NCBI GenBank assembly: GCA_043557195.1
Contig: CP121314.1
Location: 558,001 to 622,000 of the forward strand
Direction: 5' to 3'
Length of the DNA stretch: 64,000 nt
Source of the DNA: Jejuia sp043557195
Lineage (GTDB): Bacteria > Bacteroidota > Bacteroidia > Flavobacteriales > Flavobacteriaceae
A program made the translations under genes and the position numbers. Shown here in pieces: positions 25,443 to 35,069 of this stretch. The notes below the pieces were generated by a model. The model saw only the letters and a program-made list of their open reading frames with translations. It was not told where the DNA came from and ran no database searches. Each line of letters opens with the position of its first letter. The stretch's first letter is position 1.

Positions 25443-27935
25443 TCAATATTCTTTATAAAATGCATTACTGTTATCGGTTTCAATAACTTTATCTTTAAAG
25501 GTTAGTCTTTTACCCTCTCCAATATAGATACTATGCAACCTTTGGTATTCATCAATCGTTATTACAGCAAACGTACCTTCAAAATATAGTTTTAGACCTT
25601 CGTTGGAGTAAATCTCTCCTTTTGATTGCGTAAGCACATACTGCGTCATTTTTTTAGAAGCTACCCTACTCACTATTTTTAAACCCTTATAAATTCCATT
25701 TTCTTCCAGCTTTTCAACTGATTTGATAGTAGCTGATTCATTTTCATTAAAAGGCTCAAAAACTACAACAAAAGGGTTGTCCCAAGCCTCTCCTTCATTA
25801 CGAATCACCAATGTTGGTGTTGATAATCTATCATAAGGTTCGGGAGACTCAAAAGTTGTTGGTGCCATTACCTTGGTATAAGTTCTGTTTTCAAAACCTG
25901 GAATATGCAACTGCATAAAAATATCGCCTTCGCTCAACTTTTTTGTCTGAAATGTGGCTTTTACATCACTTGTATAAGATTTTGATGTATTTACATCTTC
26001 GAAAAAATGCCATCCTGGATGCCTGTAAACTTTATTACGTTGCCAAGGCGCATCTGCATTCGCCATATATCTTTCAGGAGTTTTTTGAAAATCTAAATCC
26101 GCATTTTCAAAAGTAAGTTTATCTCCTATATTATGATATAAGTAGTCGTGATATTCATTCGGCAGTCTGGATTTTGAGCGGAATACATCCACATAATACC
26201 CGGTGGTTGGAGAGGTTCTAATTAAAGCCAAGGTTCGCTCCTGTGTGGCTTCGGCCTTATCACCTTTATCATCCTCAAAACTTGTTTGACTAAATGAATG
26301 GTAAGGCGACACCCCTGTTTTACCAACTTCGGGTTCCATAGCTATCAGTTGAATTTTATTAATTTTTAAATTAACCCATCCGCCTTCACCTTGTGAACTA
26401 CCGTTTACGATAACTGTATTATGAGCAGCAAAAATTCTGGAGTAGTTTTCATGAAGGTCAACACCATAGCGATTTCGGCCGTTATCTACACCTAATACTT
26501 GCCCCTCACCGTATAATTCAATATTCATTCCTTCCGCATGCCCATGTACCATGTGCGCACCACCAACAAAACACATTAAACCATCTTTGGGGTTATTTGT
26601 GCTACTCAAATTACGCTGTAAAACAATACCCGCATGATACACTCTATCTGTCCGTGACAAGTCTACATTTGTAGATGCATTATCAAAACTACCATCGTAC
26701 CAAAACAATGCCTCGGTGCTTTCTCGTTTATATTTCCCTTTACTAATTGCCCTATTAATAAGTGGCGCAAATTTATTTTGAATTTCCGTTAACCCATCTA
26801 TCTTAGATACAGCATATGCATCATCGTAAGCTTCATAAGGCACATGAGCATGCCTGTGTCCATCTCCCCAACGCACAATTTCATGGTTAGGATATACAAA
26901 ATAATCCAATCGTGGTAAAGCATGCAATACATTGGAGTGCTTTACCCCCAATTTTAAAGATGGATCGTATTTATTTAATACCAACATCAATCTTGTTAAA
27001 ATTGAGGTCGTATGGTTTAAATATTGAGAGGTTTCTGGCCAGATATCACCTTCATTTTTATAATTTTCAACCATAACATTTAAGGCATCTTGGTTTTCGG
27101 TACTTTCTGTTAAGAAATAGGACAACCATTTTTCTCGCTCCGTTTTATCATCCATCGCTAGCGCATTATACACCAAACTAGGTGCTTCTAAAACACAGTG
27201 ATTTGAGCCTGTTTGCCCATAATTCACAGTAATATTTGCGTAGCCCTTAAACACCTTTTGAGCCTCATCAAAAGGAAAATTCACTTTTTTGTTTTTAATG
27301 ATGTCAAAAACCTTCCCTTCCTTTTTTACATAGGGATGAATAAAATCATAAATCAACGGTAGTCTGTACCCTATAACACGTACTTCCCGAAAGCCATCAT
27401 ACGGAAATAACCAACCACCCCTGCCCCTCCAACTAGATACCTCAGATTGCTGTACTGATTTTAAAAATGAATATAAAATACTGCTTGACATGTAAGCATA
27501 TTTCTCGTCTTGGGTTAGATAGTACATAGTACCACAATCTAATGCCACTTGCAAATTGGTAATTAAAAGTTCCGCAGGTTTCCAATCTTCATCTGTGGCA
27601 TTATCCAAATTTTCTTGAACACCATTCCTTACATGGGTTGTTTTAAAAAAAGGCGGAAAATGGTTATGTTGTTTTTTAGACCAATCAAAGGGTAATTGTT
27701 TAATATATTCTGACGGGTTTTTGTAAAACTGCTTGACTTCAGTATCAGTTTTCAGCTTTAAACTGCAGTAAATTTCCCTTGCCCAAAGTTTAGTTTCAAT
27801 TTTATTTAGAATTTCTTGACGTTCACCAGACTTTACCAAAATAAAAGGACGTTCTAACTCCTGACCTATCATGCTATAAAAACTAATAATCAGCAAGACT
27901 AGAAACAAGTATGCTCTATTTTTCACAAAGTTCAT
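25443..27935 (-). CDS. Heparinase II/III-like polysaccharide lyase (ulvan lyase candidate)
   Basis: 830 residues with a signal peptide (residues 1-25, ending SMIGQ) and no sorting domain, so probably periplasmic. An alpha-toroid domain (about 40-400) carries Asn245-His246 in GSNHCVLEAPS, the usual catalytic Asn/His pair of this fold. A beta-sandwich follows, with HGHAEGMNIELYG near 460 and AHNTVIVNGSSQGEGGW near 505. Such lyases cleave uronate linkages by beta-elimination. The ulvan lyase family PL40 is, as I recall, of this fold, but I cannot assign a family by eye. A larger paralogue lies at 36471-39953. It is the last gene of the GH39-sulfatase operon. Confidence 0.8.
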   Translation of the reverse strand: MNFVKNRAYLFLVLLIISFYSMIGQELERPFILVKSGERQEILNKIETKLWAREIYCSLKLKTDTEVKQFYKNPSEYIKQLPFDWSKKQHNHFPPFFKTTHVRNGVQENLDNATDEDWKPAELLITNLQVALDCGTMYYLTQDEKYAYMSSSILYSFLKSVQQSEVSSWRGRGGWLFPYDGFREVRVIGYRLPLIYDFIHPYVKKEGKVFDIIKNKKVNFPFDEAQKVFKGYANITVNYGQTGSNHCVLEAPSLVYNALAMDDKTEREKWLSYFLTESTENQDALNVMVENYKNEGDIWPETSQYLNHTTSILTRLMLVLNKYDPSLKLGVKHSNVLHALPRLDYFVYPNHEIVRWGDGHRHAHVPYEAYDDAYAVSKIDGLTEIQNKFAPLINRAISKGKYKRESTEALFWYDGSFDNASTNVDLSRTDRVYHAGIVLQRNLSSTNNPKDGLMCFVGGAHMVHGHAEGMNIELYGEGQVLGVDNGRNRYGVDLHENYSRIFAAHNTVIVNGSSQGEGGWVNLKINKIQLIAMEPEVGKTGVSPYHSFSQTSFEDDKGDKAEATQERTLALIRTSPTTGYYVDVFRSKSRLPNEYHDYLYHNIGDKLTFENADLDFQKTPERYMANADAPWQRNKVYRHPGWHFFEDVNTSKSYTSDVKATFQTKKLSEGDIFMQLHIPGFENRTYTKVMAPTTFESPEPYDRLSTPTLVIRNEGEAWDNPFVVVFEPFNENESATIKSVEKLEENGIYKGLKIVSRVASKKMTQYVLTQSKGEIYSNEGLKLYFEGTFAVITIDEYQRLHSIYIGEGKRLTFKDKVIETDNSNAFYKEY

Positions 27936-27936
27936 T

Positions 27937-29370
27937 TTACTGATTCTTCAAAAAATCTTCCCCCCATTTTTCTCGCAATTCTATGGTAAGAGATTTAACT
28001 TGCTCTTGATGCTCTGGTTTTTCGGCAAGATTATCCAATTCTAAAGGGTCTGTTTTATGGTCGAACAACATACGTTCATAAGCAATACCATCATCTTTAG
28101 TCCATTCGGTATAAAATAAATCGCCTTTAATTAGGGTTACAGCATCCTTAAATTTAGAAACTGCCCAATCTTTTTGAGGTTTCTCTCCATTCAAAATAGG
28201 TACAAAACTTTTTCCATCAACTGTTTTTGGCGCTTCTATACCAACTAATTCAGCTAAACTGGGATAAATATCAATATATTCGGTAATAGCATCTGTTTGT
28301 TGCCCACTCGTTTTACCTGGTACTTTTATGATTAATGGTGTTCTTAAAGCGGTTTCAAAAGTGACGTGCTTGCACCATAGTTTATGGTCTCCTAAATTCC
28401 AGCCATGATCTCCCCATAAAATGACAATCGTATCGTCATCTAGTTCAAGTCGTTTTAATTCATCTAAAACCAAACCAATTTGTGCATCTACATAACTTAC
28501 GCAGGCATAATAGCCATGAATTAATTCTTTTGCCAACCCCTCTGGAATATCATCTTTTTTAGGAATATTATTATACTGACGCAATTCCCCAAAGTTATGA
28601 AATGCCTTCCGCGGTGTGCTTTTTGGTTGGGCATAGCTTTCTGGTAGTTCAATATTATTTCTATCGTATAAATCCCAATATCTTTTAGGTGCGTTAAATG
28701 GCAAATGCGGTTTCATAAAACCTAAGGCCAGAAAAAATGGTTCTTTTTGAGTTTTTAGTTTTCGTAAATCTTCTATACCCTTTTGCGCTATTTTACCATC
28801 AAAATACGCAGTATCATGTACTTGTGCCATTTCATGTGAAATAGCACCGCCTTTTGCTTGACCAGAACCTGCATTCTCAATAATATTCGTTTCAAGTTGG
28901 TAGTTACGAATATTGCCTTCTGGGAACCATCTACTATTCCAAGCTGTACCGTCATCTTCATTATTATGGTATATCTTTCCTTCAGAAATGGTTGTGTATC
29001 CATTTTGTTTCAAAAGATTTGGTAGGGAAATGGCATCAGGAACATCAATATCTGCTCTAGTCTTATAATTTATAAAGCGATTTCTTGTAGGCCTTAATCC
29101 AGTCATTAAACTTGCTCTGGAAGCGCCACAAACTGGCACATTACAATAGGCACGATTAAACACCAAACTTTCACCAGCAAGTTTATCTAAATTTGGAGAT
29201 TTAATATGATTTGCTCCGTAAAAATTCAGTTCAGGACGCAAATCGTCAACTGCGATGAATAAGATGTTTTTTGGCGTTTTGTCTTGCGGTAATAACGTGA
29301 CTTCTTTCTTGTCTTTACAGGACAATAAAAACAATGACAAACTTAATGCAACTATAAGTGTTTTATTCAT
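27937..29370 (-). CDS. Type I sulfatase, iduronate-2-sulfatase-like, lipoprotein
   Basis: 477 residues from the ATG at 29370. The upstream TTG at 29397 would overlap the previous gene and precede the signal peptide (MNKTLIVALSL, lipobox LLSC, Cys18). The body resembles iduronate-2-sulfatase: ILFIAVDDLRPELNFYG, FLALGFMKPHLPFNAPKRYWDLY, and VILWGDHGWNLGDH for the second metal site. The active-site signature is CGASR (Cys81) with Ala in place of the usual Pro. It lies one base from the lyase gene, so sulfate removal and chain cleavage are co-expressed. It probably acts on sulfated uronate or rhamnose at oligomer ends. Confidence 0.9.
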   Translation of the reverse strand: MNKTLIVALSLSLFLLSCKDKKEVTLLPQDKTPKNILFIAVDDLRPELNFYGANHIKSPNLDKLAGESLVFNRAYCNVPVCGASRASLMTGLRPTRNRFINYKTRADIDVPDAISLPNLLKQNGYTTISEGKIYHNNEDDGTAWNSRWFPEGNIRNYQLETNIIENAGSGQAKGGAISHEMAQVHDTAYFDGKIAQKGIEDLRKLKTQKEPFFLALGFMKPHLPFNAPKRYWDLYDRNNIELPESYAQPKSTPRKAFHNFGELRQYNNIPKKDDIPEGLAKELIHGYYACVSYVDAQIGLVLDELKRLELDDDTIVILWGDHGWNLGDHKLWCKHVTFETALRTPLIIKVPGKTSGQQTDAITEYIDIYPSLAELVGIEAPKTVDGKSFVPILNGEKPQKDWAVSKFKDAVTLIKGDLFYTEWTKDDGIAYERMLFDHKTDPLELDNLAEKPEHQEQVKSLTIELREKWGEDFLKNQ

Positions 29371-29383
29371 TTTATGATGTTTT

Positions 29384-30844
29384 TTACCAGTGTTCAATTA
29401 CAATATAATCACCTTTTTTCAAGGTGTTTTTTATGGAATCGGGAATTTTTCGTCTAGGGGTATCTTGGTCTAGTTTGAAACCTTTTTTTCCTTTAGGGGT
29501 TATTATTGGCATATTACCTAGGGATTCATCTAAAATATCTCCTTGAGACTGCATCCAACTAAATAAATCTTCCTTCAATTGTTCTTTAATCCCTTGTAAT
29601 TCTGATTTCTTAATTAAATTATGTTGTTCAAAAGGATCGTTTTGTAAATCGTATAATTCTTCAAAAGGTTCACTTTTATATTTATTTGCACCTCTTTTTA
29701 TGAAGTAATCTACATTAGGTTTTCCTGTTAAATTTTGTTCAACAACTTCTATTGAATTAAAATTACGAATGTATTTGTAACGTTGATTGCGAACCATTCT
29801 TGAAGGAAACACCTCAGAATTCAAAATATTTTGATTGGTTCTTACGCCATAAACGTATTGGTTTACCTCAACATCTTCGCCTTGTAAAATGGGTAAAAAG
29901 CTTTTTCCATCCATACCATCTGGTGACTTCCCTCCTGCTATGTTCATAAATGTTGGGAGAACATCGGTATAATGAATGAGCTGATTTGAAGTCGTCCCAG
30001 GCTTAATTACTTTTGGCCAACGCGCAACAAAAGGGACTTTTAAACCAATGTCTTTAACCGTAAACTTCCCTGAAACTCCATGGTCTGCACTATAAATAAA
30101 TAGGGTGTTATCATCTAAATACTCATCCACCAATTTTAAAACAGCTTCTATTTGCTTGTTATCTTCTTCAATACTTCGGTAATAACCTGCTTTAGATTTT
30201 ACATAAGCTTTATCCTCTTTTTTGTGTTCATTAAATGGATAAAACTTTATATCATCAGTATTTGGGTTTTGAACATCAAAATATTTACCATGAGGATACT
30301 TTGATGTGATAAACATACAAAACGGTTTTTTGGACGTTTTGAAATAACCTTCTATACTGTCTAAAGGAATGTAATCTCTAGGCACATCTTTTTTAGGTAC
30401 GGGCTCCCATTCTCTATCCCATGGATATACACTTGCAGGTTTCACATGGCTTTTTCCTGCCAAAACCACTTCATAACCCAAATTTTTCATTTGAGTAGTC
30501 ACACTTTTCATATCAGGTCGTGTAGCGGTATGATTGGCAAAACAGCCGTTTTTTAAAGGATAATTACCCGTAAAAAGTTGCGATCTACTTGGTGCGCAAA
30601 TAGCCTGAGCCGTAAACGCATTGTTAAAAAGCATGCCTTCTTTCGCCAATTGGTCTACTGCCGACGTATTTACTTTTTCATTGCCGTAGCAACCGTAGTC
30701 ATATACATCTTGGTCATCGGCTAAGTAGAAAATGATGTTAGGTTTTTTATCATCATTCTTTTTTTTTTGCGAAGACGATGAATTGCAACTTAAAAAAAGA
30801 ATGGCTAAAAAAATGAATATTGAAATTTTTGAAAACACCTTCAT
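29384..30844 (-). CDS. Type I sulfatase, heparan N-sulfatase-like, lipoprotein
   Basis: 486 residues with lipobox FLSC (Cys20). The S1 fold is shown by NIIFYLADDQD near residue 36, the formylglycine signature CAPSR with Cys83, and YSADHGVSGKF for the late metal site. The shape (VAGK-like LAGKSHVKP, then MVRNQRYKYIRN) is closest to N-sulfoglucosamine sulfohydrolase-like S1 enzymes, which in algal systems remove O-sulfate. The C-terminal 40 residues are basic and contain PRRKIPDS. It lies between the GH39 gene (16 bases upstream) and another sulfatase gene (13 bases downstream). Confidence 0.9.
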   Translation of the reverse strand: MKVFSKISIFIFLAILFLSCNSSSSQKKKNDDKKPNIIFYLADDQDVYDYGCYGNEKVNTSAVDQLAKEGMLFNNAFTAQAICAPSRSQLFTGNYPLKNGCFANHTATRPDMKSVTTQMKNLGYEVVLAGKSHVKPASVYPWDREWEPVPKKDVPRDYIPLDSIEGYFKTSKKPFCMFITSKYPHGKYFDVQNPNTDDIKFYPFNEHKKEDKAYVKSKAGYYRSIEEDNKQIEAVLKLVDEYLDDNTLFIYSADHGVSGKFTVKDIGLKVPFVARWPKVIKPGTTSNQLIHYTDVLPTFMNIAGGKSPDGMDGKSFLPILQGEDVEVNQYVYGVRTNQNILNSEVFPSRMVRNQRYKYIRNFNSIEVVEQNLTGKPNVDYFIKRGANKYKSEPFEELYDLQNDPFEQHNLIKKSELQGIKEQLKEDLFSWMQSQGDILDESLGNMPIITPKGKKGFKLDQDTPRRKIPDSIKNTLKKGDYIVIEHW

Positions 30845-30860
30845 CTTAAATAAATTTCAA

Positions 30861-33416
30861 TTAATTAAATAATATTTTTTTATAACTATTATTTATTTTA
30901 ATGATATACATGCCATTTGAAAAGTTAGAAATATCTATAGTTTCCCCATTTCCAGATAATATTTTGGCACCTGTAAAATTATAAACATCCCAGTTTTCTG
31001 AGTCATGATTTTTCAGTATAAATACGCCACTTCTACTCGGGTTTGGATACACAGCAAAGGGTTCGTTTTGTTGAAAATCATCCACAGACAAACCATCTTG
31101 AGCAAATGTTGCTGTAATATTTAGGTTTGAATTTACTGTTATTGTTAACGGATTTTCTGTACTAACTATATCACCAGACCAACCTTGAAACACCCAACCC
31201 GCATCAGGATAAGCATTAAACGTAACTTCCTCATCTGTAAAAACAGTACCGCCAGAAGGAGAAACCACACCAGAACCTTCAATAATATTAGTAGTTATGG
31301 TATGCTCTTGAATTCCTGCCTTAAGTACTAACTCCAAACTACTAATTTCTACAGTACCGCCCAAACTTGACCTATTAGCAACCTCAACATTAAAAGAATC
31401 AATGGTTCCATTCCAATCTGCATCTGCACTTAAATCTACAGTATAGGTGTTAAAGGATGTTTCATTAATTCCTGGACGAAAACGACGCTGATTTTTTACA
31501 CCATCTTTATACCAAACAAACCAAAACAAATCACTATCCGTTACGTTTTTAATATCAATCTTAAACCTATCAAAATTATCAACATTAAGTGATGTGTCAT
31601 AAATAAGGTTTGGAAAATTACCGCTAATAGTCATATTAATTATACCTCCAGCTATTGAAGATGACATTTGAGATGTGGAAAACTGTTGAAAATCTTCGTT
31701 AGTTGTCCATTTGTATTGCGGTATGTTTAATTCCGTTACTAAATTAGTATTAGTTCTAAATTCGATTTTTTCAAATGCAAAAGATGGGATTTCTGTGTTC
31801 AAAGTAATTACAGAACCTGATTTACCATCATTACGTGCAGTTGTTGTAATGCTTTTCCATTCACTATAAGCATGTGGATTTGGGTTTTCATAAGCTTGAT
31901 AAGCTGTGAAGCCTTCCGCTGTTAAAATTCTTTCCGGTTCACCTTTATCATCAAAACCGTTTTTTACATAGCCCGAGTTATTTATTAAGAAATTCTGCAA
32001 TTTATTGTTTGCTTTACTATATGCAATACTTCTGTAATATAAGGTTGTGCCCTCAGGCAATTCTGAAGTTAAAGAAATGTTTGCTGTTTCGTTTTGAATA
32101 TAAGACAGTGAACTATTGTTGTAATTATAAATTAATGCATCATATTCTATGGCATTTGCACTTTTTGCGAAAATGGCTTGAATATCATTGCTTGAAGTGT
32201 TAGGTGTTCCTGTAATTGATGTGTTATAATGAATTTTTCCATTCATTGAATTCAATGTCCTGATTCCCACTGGATCTTGTGACCCTGTTCTATTACCCCA
32301 TCTATAAATTAAATCTAAACCTTGGTCTTTATTTTTATAATAAATGTTAGAAAAATACAATTCAACAATTTCAGAATGTGTTGTTTCTGCATTAATAAAT
32401 CCTTGGTCATCAGCACCATTCATAGTTGTAACAGTGGCATATTCCATTAAGTCAATGATTGCATTTGCATTCCATTTTGGGTGGTTTATTAAATCTGCAA
32501 AAAGTTTATCATATTTTATGCTCATATTACGCAAAGTTCCATTACCTAAAACCACGTAATCTGACACTCCCCAAAAATCATATCTTACATTATTATCGAA
32601 ACAGTATTCTATCAATCCTTCAGCAAAAGAAGCAAAAGGTTCTCCTTTATAATTTAATATGGTCCCGTTTTTATATAAAAAATCTGGAGCTCTTGTATGT
32701 AAACCAATAACTGCATTTGGCAACACAGCTCTTACTGCTTTTTCAGTATTTTCAAAATGCTCAATAAAATCTTGTTTGGTGCCATACCAATGCTCTGGAG
32801 TTTCTATTTCCGAACCCACTCTAAAACGCCATGATAATACTTTTTCTTCACCATAAGTATTCACCAATTCGGTCATTAAAGCTTTTATATAATCATGATA
32901 CGCTTGCTTATTGGCTGGAGGTAAAGAATTTCCATAAATGGATATTTGCTCGTCTTCACGAAAATTAATATTGTCTCTTGTTCCTTCAGGTATAAAAGTG
33001 TAACCATGTTGAAAAGCCCAAGGTGGTTGATCTAATACAATTTGATGAATTTCTGTCTGAGAATTGATAATCTTATCTAATCTATCAATAAGACGTTCAA
33101 ATCTATACACATAAATATTGTTTATTGAATCATATAAACAGGTATCAAAATCTAAGTCTTTTACATTTTGTCCATTAACAACTTTTTTAATGCCTCCAAT
33201 CATCCTAACCGTATTCATTTTAAGACCTAGACGAATGTTAGAACCATTTTTTGGACTAATACGATTGGCGACAGACCATATATTATGCAAAGGTGCATTT
33301 TGTCTAGTATTATCTGTAAAATCTGTAGAGAGTGTAACTTGAGCATCAATATTTGATAAGCCAAAAAGCATACCTATTAATGCTAAGCTTGTTTTAATCT
33401 TTATTCTAGAGAACAT
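30861..33416 (-). CDS. GH39-like glycoside hydrolase, secreted by T9SS
   Basis: 851 residues. A signal peptide (1-25, ending NIDA) is followed by a GH39-like TIM barrel (about 28-480). WRFRVGSEIE puts the acid/base at Glu203, and IIDLMEYA puts a nucleophile candidate at Glu325. A beta-sandwich region follows (about 520-700), then an InlB-type repeat (about 705-770, with GWVFQGWSGDI). A type IX sorting domain ends the protein (YPNPSRSGVF ... GMYIIKI). GH39 enzymes cleave xylosides or iduronides, both plausible in ulvan. It heads a four-gene operon with two sulfatases and a lyase, behind a CAGGA-type promoter. It is a surface or released enzyme, unlike its lipoprotein relative at 52811. Confidence 0.82.
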   Translation of the reverse strand: MFSRIKIKTSLALIGMLFGLSNIDAQVTLSTDFTDNTRQNAPLHNIWSVANRISPKNGSNIRLGLKMNTVRMIGGIKKVVNGQNVKDLDFDTCLYDSINNIYVYRFERLIDRLDKIINSQTEIHQIVLDQPPWAFQHGYTFIPEGTRDNINFREDEQISIYGNSLPPANKQAYHDYIKALMTELVNTYGEEKVLSWRFRVGSEIETPEHWYGTKQDFIEHFENTEKAVRAVLPNAVIGLHTRAPDFLYKNGTILNYKGEPFASFAEGLIEYCFDNNVRYDFWGVSDYVVLGNGTLRNMSIKYDKLFADLINHPKWNANAIIDLMEYATVTTMNGADDQGFINAETTHSEIVELYFSNIYYKNKDQGLDLIYRWGNRTGSQDPVGIRTLNSMNGKIHYNTSITGTPNTSSNDIQAIFAKSANAIEYDALIYNYNNSSLSYIQNETANISLTSELPEGTTLYYRSIAYSKANNKLQNFLINNSGYVKNGFDDKGEPERILTAEGFTAYQAYENPNPHAYSEWKSITTTARNDGKSGSVITLNTEIPSFAFEKIEFRTNTNLVTELNIPQYKWTTNEDFQQFSTSQMSSSIAGGIINMTISGNFPNLIYDTSLNVDNFDRFKIDIKNVTDSDLFWFVWYKDGVKNQRRFRPGINETSFNTYTVDLSADADWNGTIDSFNVEVANRSSLGGTVEISSLELVLKAGIQEHTITTNIIEGSGVVSPSGGTVFTDEEVTFNAYPDAGWVFQGWSGDIVSTENPLTITVNSNLNITATFAQDGLSVDDFQQNEPFAVYPNPSRSGVFILKNHDSENWDVYNFTGAKILSGNGETIDISNFSNGMYIIKINNSYKKILFN

Positions 33417-33455
33417 CTATTCATTTTTAAATTGTAACATATTTGATACAACTAG

Positions 33456-33500
33456 GCAATTTAATTGTATTTACAATCAAAAGTGTCCTGAAGTGTCCTG
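33456..33500 (-). promoter_or_regulatory. Promoter of the GH39-sulfatase-lyase operon
   Basis: On the minus strand: CAGGA at 33500-33496 and 33490-33486 (10 bases apart, both exact), then 22 bases, then TAAATTGC (33463-33456). That box matches TAnnTT but not the final TG of the -7 consensus. The leader to the ATG at 33416 is about 35 bases. Confidence 0.65.
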
Positions 33501-33533
33501 TTACAAAATTTAATTTTTGAAGAATAGAAAAAA

Positions 33534-35057
33534 CTACCTATCTGCACCAATTACCTTTATTGGTGTTTCGTTTTTACCATTTACACGTTTTTTTTGCTCC
33601 ACAAAGTAAGGTTGGAAGGTATAGTTTGATGATGAATCCCATTTGGAGTTTTCTTTAGGCAAAAAGGCTTTCATCTTTTCTATTTGAGCTTTATACTTAG
33701 GATTATTAGCCTCATTTATCCATTCATTAGGGTCATTGCTATGATTATACAGCTCTTCAGTACCATCTTCATATTGTATATATCTGTAACCATTTACTTT
33801 TACGGCATGATTACTCATACCAAACGTTGTTATGGCTCTAGCTTCTTCTAATCCTTTATCATTTTGCATCATGGCAACTAAACTATTTCCTTCATTCCTT
33901 TCATAGGCTGGAAGTCCGCTTAATTCTAAAAGAGTTGGATAAATAGATAGCATTTCTACTGGTACTGCAATCTTCTTACCTTTAGGCAAATTAGGTCCAG
34001 CAAACATTAAAGGTGCCTTGGTTGCGGTTTCCCAAAGGGCATGCTTAGCAAAGGTTCCTTTTTCTCCTAAACGATATCCATGGTCGGACCACAAAACAAT
34101 AATGGTATTGTCTGCATATTTACTTTCCTCTAAAGCATTTAAAACGCGACCCAATTCATAATCCACATAACTCATGCAGGCTAAATAGGCTTGTACTATC
34201 TTTTTCCATTCGCCACTTTCTTTAGCCCATTCTGTTGATGGCATCATAGGCAAATCATTTATTTGCAACCCTACTGGCGGAATATCATTTAAATCATACG
34301 ACTTGTACGGTGGTTTTAAAATATTTTCCAAAGGATGCATATCAAACCATTTTTGTGGCACATACAAAGGCACATGCACACGTAAAAAACCAAGTCCGAG
34401 AAAGAACGGTTTATTGTAATCTCTTTGCAAACGCTCAATCGCCCAATTTGCAGATGCATGGTCTGGCATTAAGGTGTCATTCTCAGGAAATGCGCCCCAA
34501 TCCGTACTCGTTCTCCCATGGGTTCCTCTAATTCCTTTACCAAATCCGTCCCACACAAATCGTTTTTCAGGATAAGGCCCAAAACCTTTTACACGCCCTC
34601 CTGATTCATTAAAGACACTGTCTGGCGCATGGATATGAAACAATTTCCCAATTCCCATGGTATGATAGCCGTTTTGTTCGAAATATTCTGGCAAGAATTT
34701 GATATCCTTTGTTGCAGGATTTCCTTCTCTACGGATTTGATTATCTGGTGTCATACCGTAAATCCCTGTGGTAGACGGACGTAAACCAGTCATTATTGAG
34801 GCGCGCGAGGGACCACACAAAGGCGCTTGAACGTGGGCATTGGTAAACGTAACTCCCATGGCTGCCAACCTATCAAAATTAGGTGTCTTCGCATTTGAAA
34901 ACCCATCAATTGGCGTTATCCAATTGTTTAAATCATCAACCGCTATAAATAAAACATTTGGCTGCGACGCTTCATCTTTACTTACATTCTTTTTTTCATT
35001 ATTACATGAAAAGACGAATGCCAATACTAGTACTAATACCAAATGTATTTTATTCAT
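33534..35057 (-). CDS. Type I sulfatase, iduronate-2-sulfatase-like, lipoprotein
   Basis: 507 residues with lipobox VFSC (Cys18). S1 features are VLFIAVDDLNNWI near residue 35, the canonical CGPSR with Cys81, GLGFLRVHVPLYVP near 230, and IIVLWSDHGYRLGEKG for the second metal site. The length is normal. It is the last gene of the long operon that starts at 52428 and is preceded by another sulfatase after 12 bases. Its own stop is followed, about 30 bases on, by the promoter region of the next operon. Likely periplasmic, acting on sulfated oligomers. Confidence 0.9.
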   Translation of the reverse strand: MNKIHLVLVLVLAFVFSCNNEKKNVSKDEASQPNVLFIAVDDLNNWITPIDGFSNAKTPNFDRLAAMGVTFTNAHVQAPLCGPSRASIMTGLRPSTTGIYGMTPDNQIRREGNPATKDIKFLPEYFEQNGYHTMGIGKLFHIHAPDSVFNESGGRVKGFGPYPEKRFVWDGFGKGIRGTHGRTSTDWGAFPENDTLMPDHASANWAIERLQRDYNKPFFLGLGFLRVHVPLYVPQKWFDMHPLENILKPPYKSYDLNDIPPVGLQINDLPMMPSTEWAKESGEWKKIVQAYLACMSYVDYELGRVLNALEESKYADNTIIVLWSDHGYRLGEKGTFAKHALWETATKAPLMFAGPNLPKGKKIAVPVEMLSIYPTLLELSGLPAYERNEGNSLVAMMQNDKGLEEARAITTFGMSNHAVKVNGYRYIQYEDGTEELYNHSNDPNEWINEANNPKYKAQIEKMKAFLPKENSKWDSSSNYTFQPYFVEQKKRVNGKNETPIKVIGADR

Positions 35058-35069
35058 AATATGTGCTTT

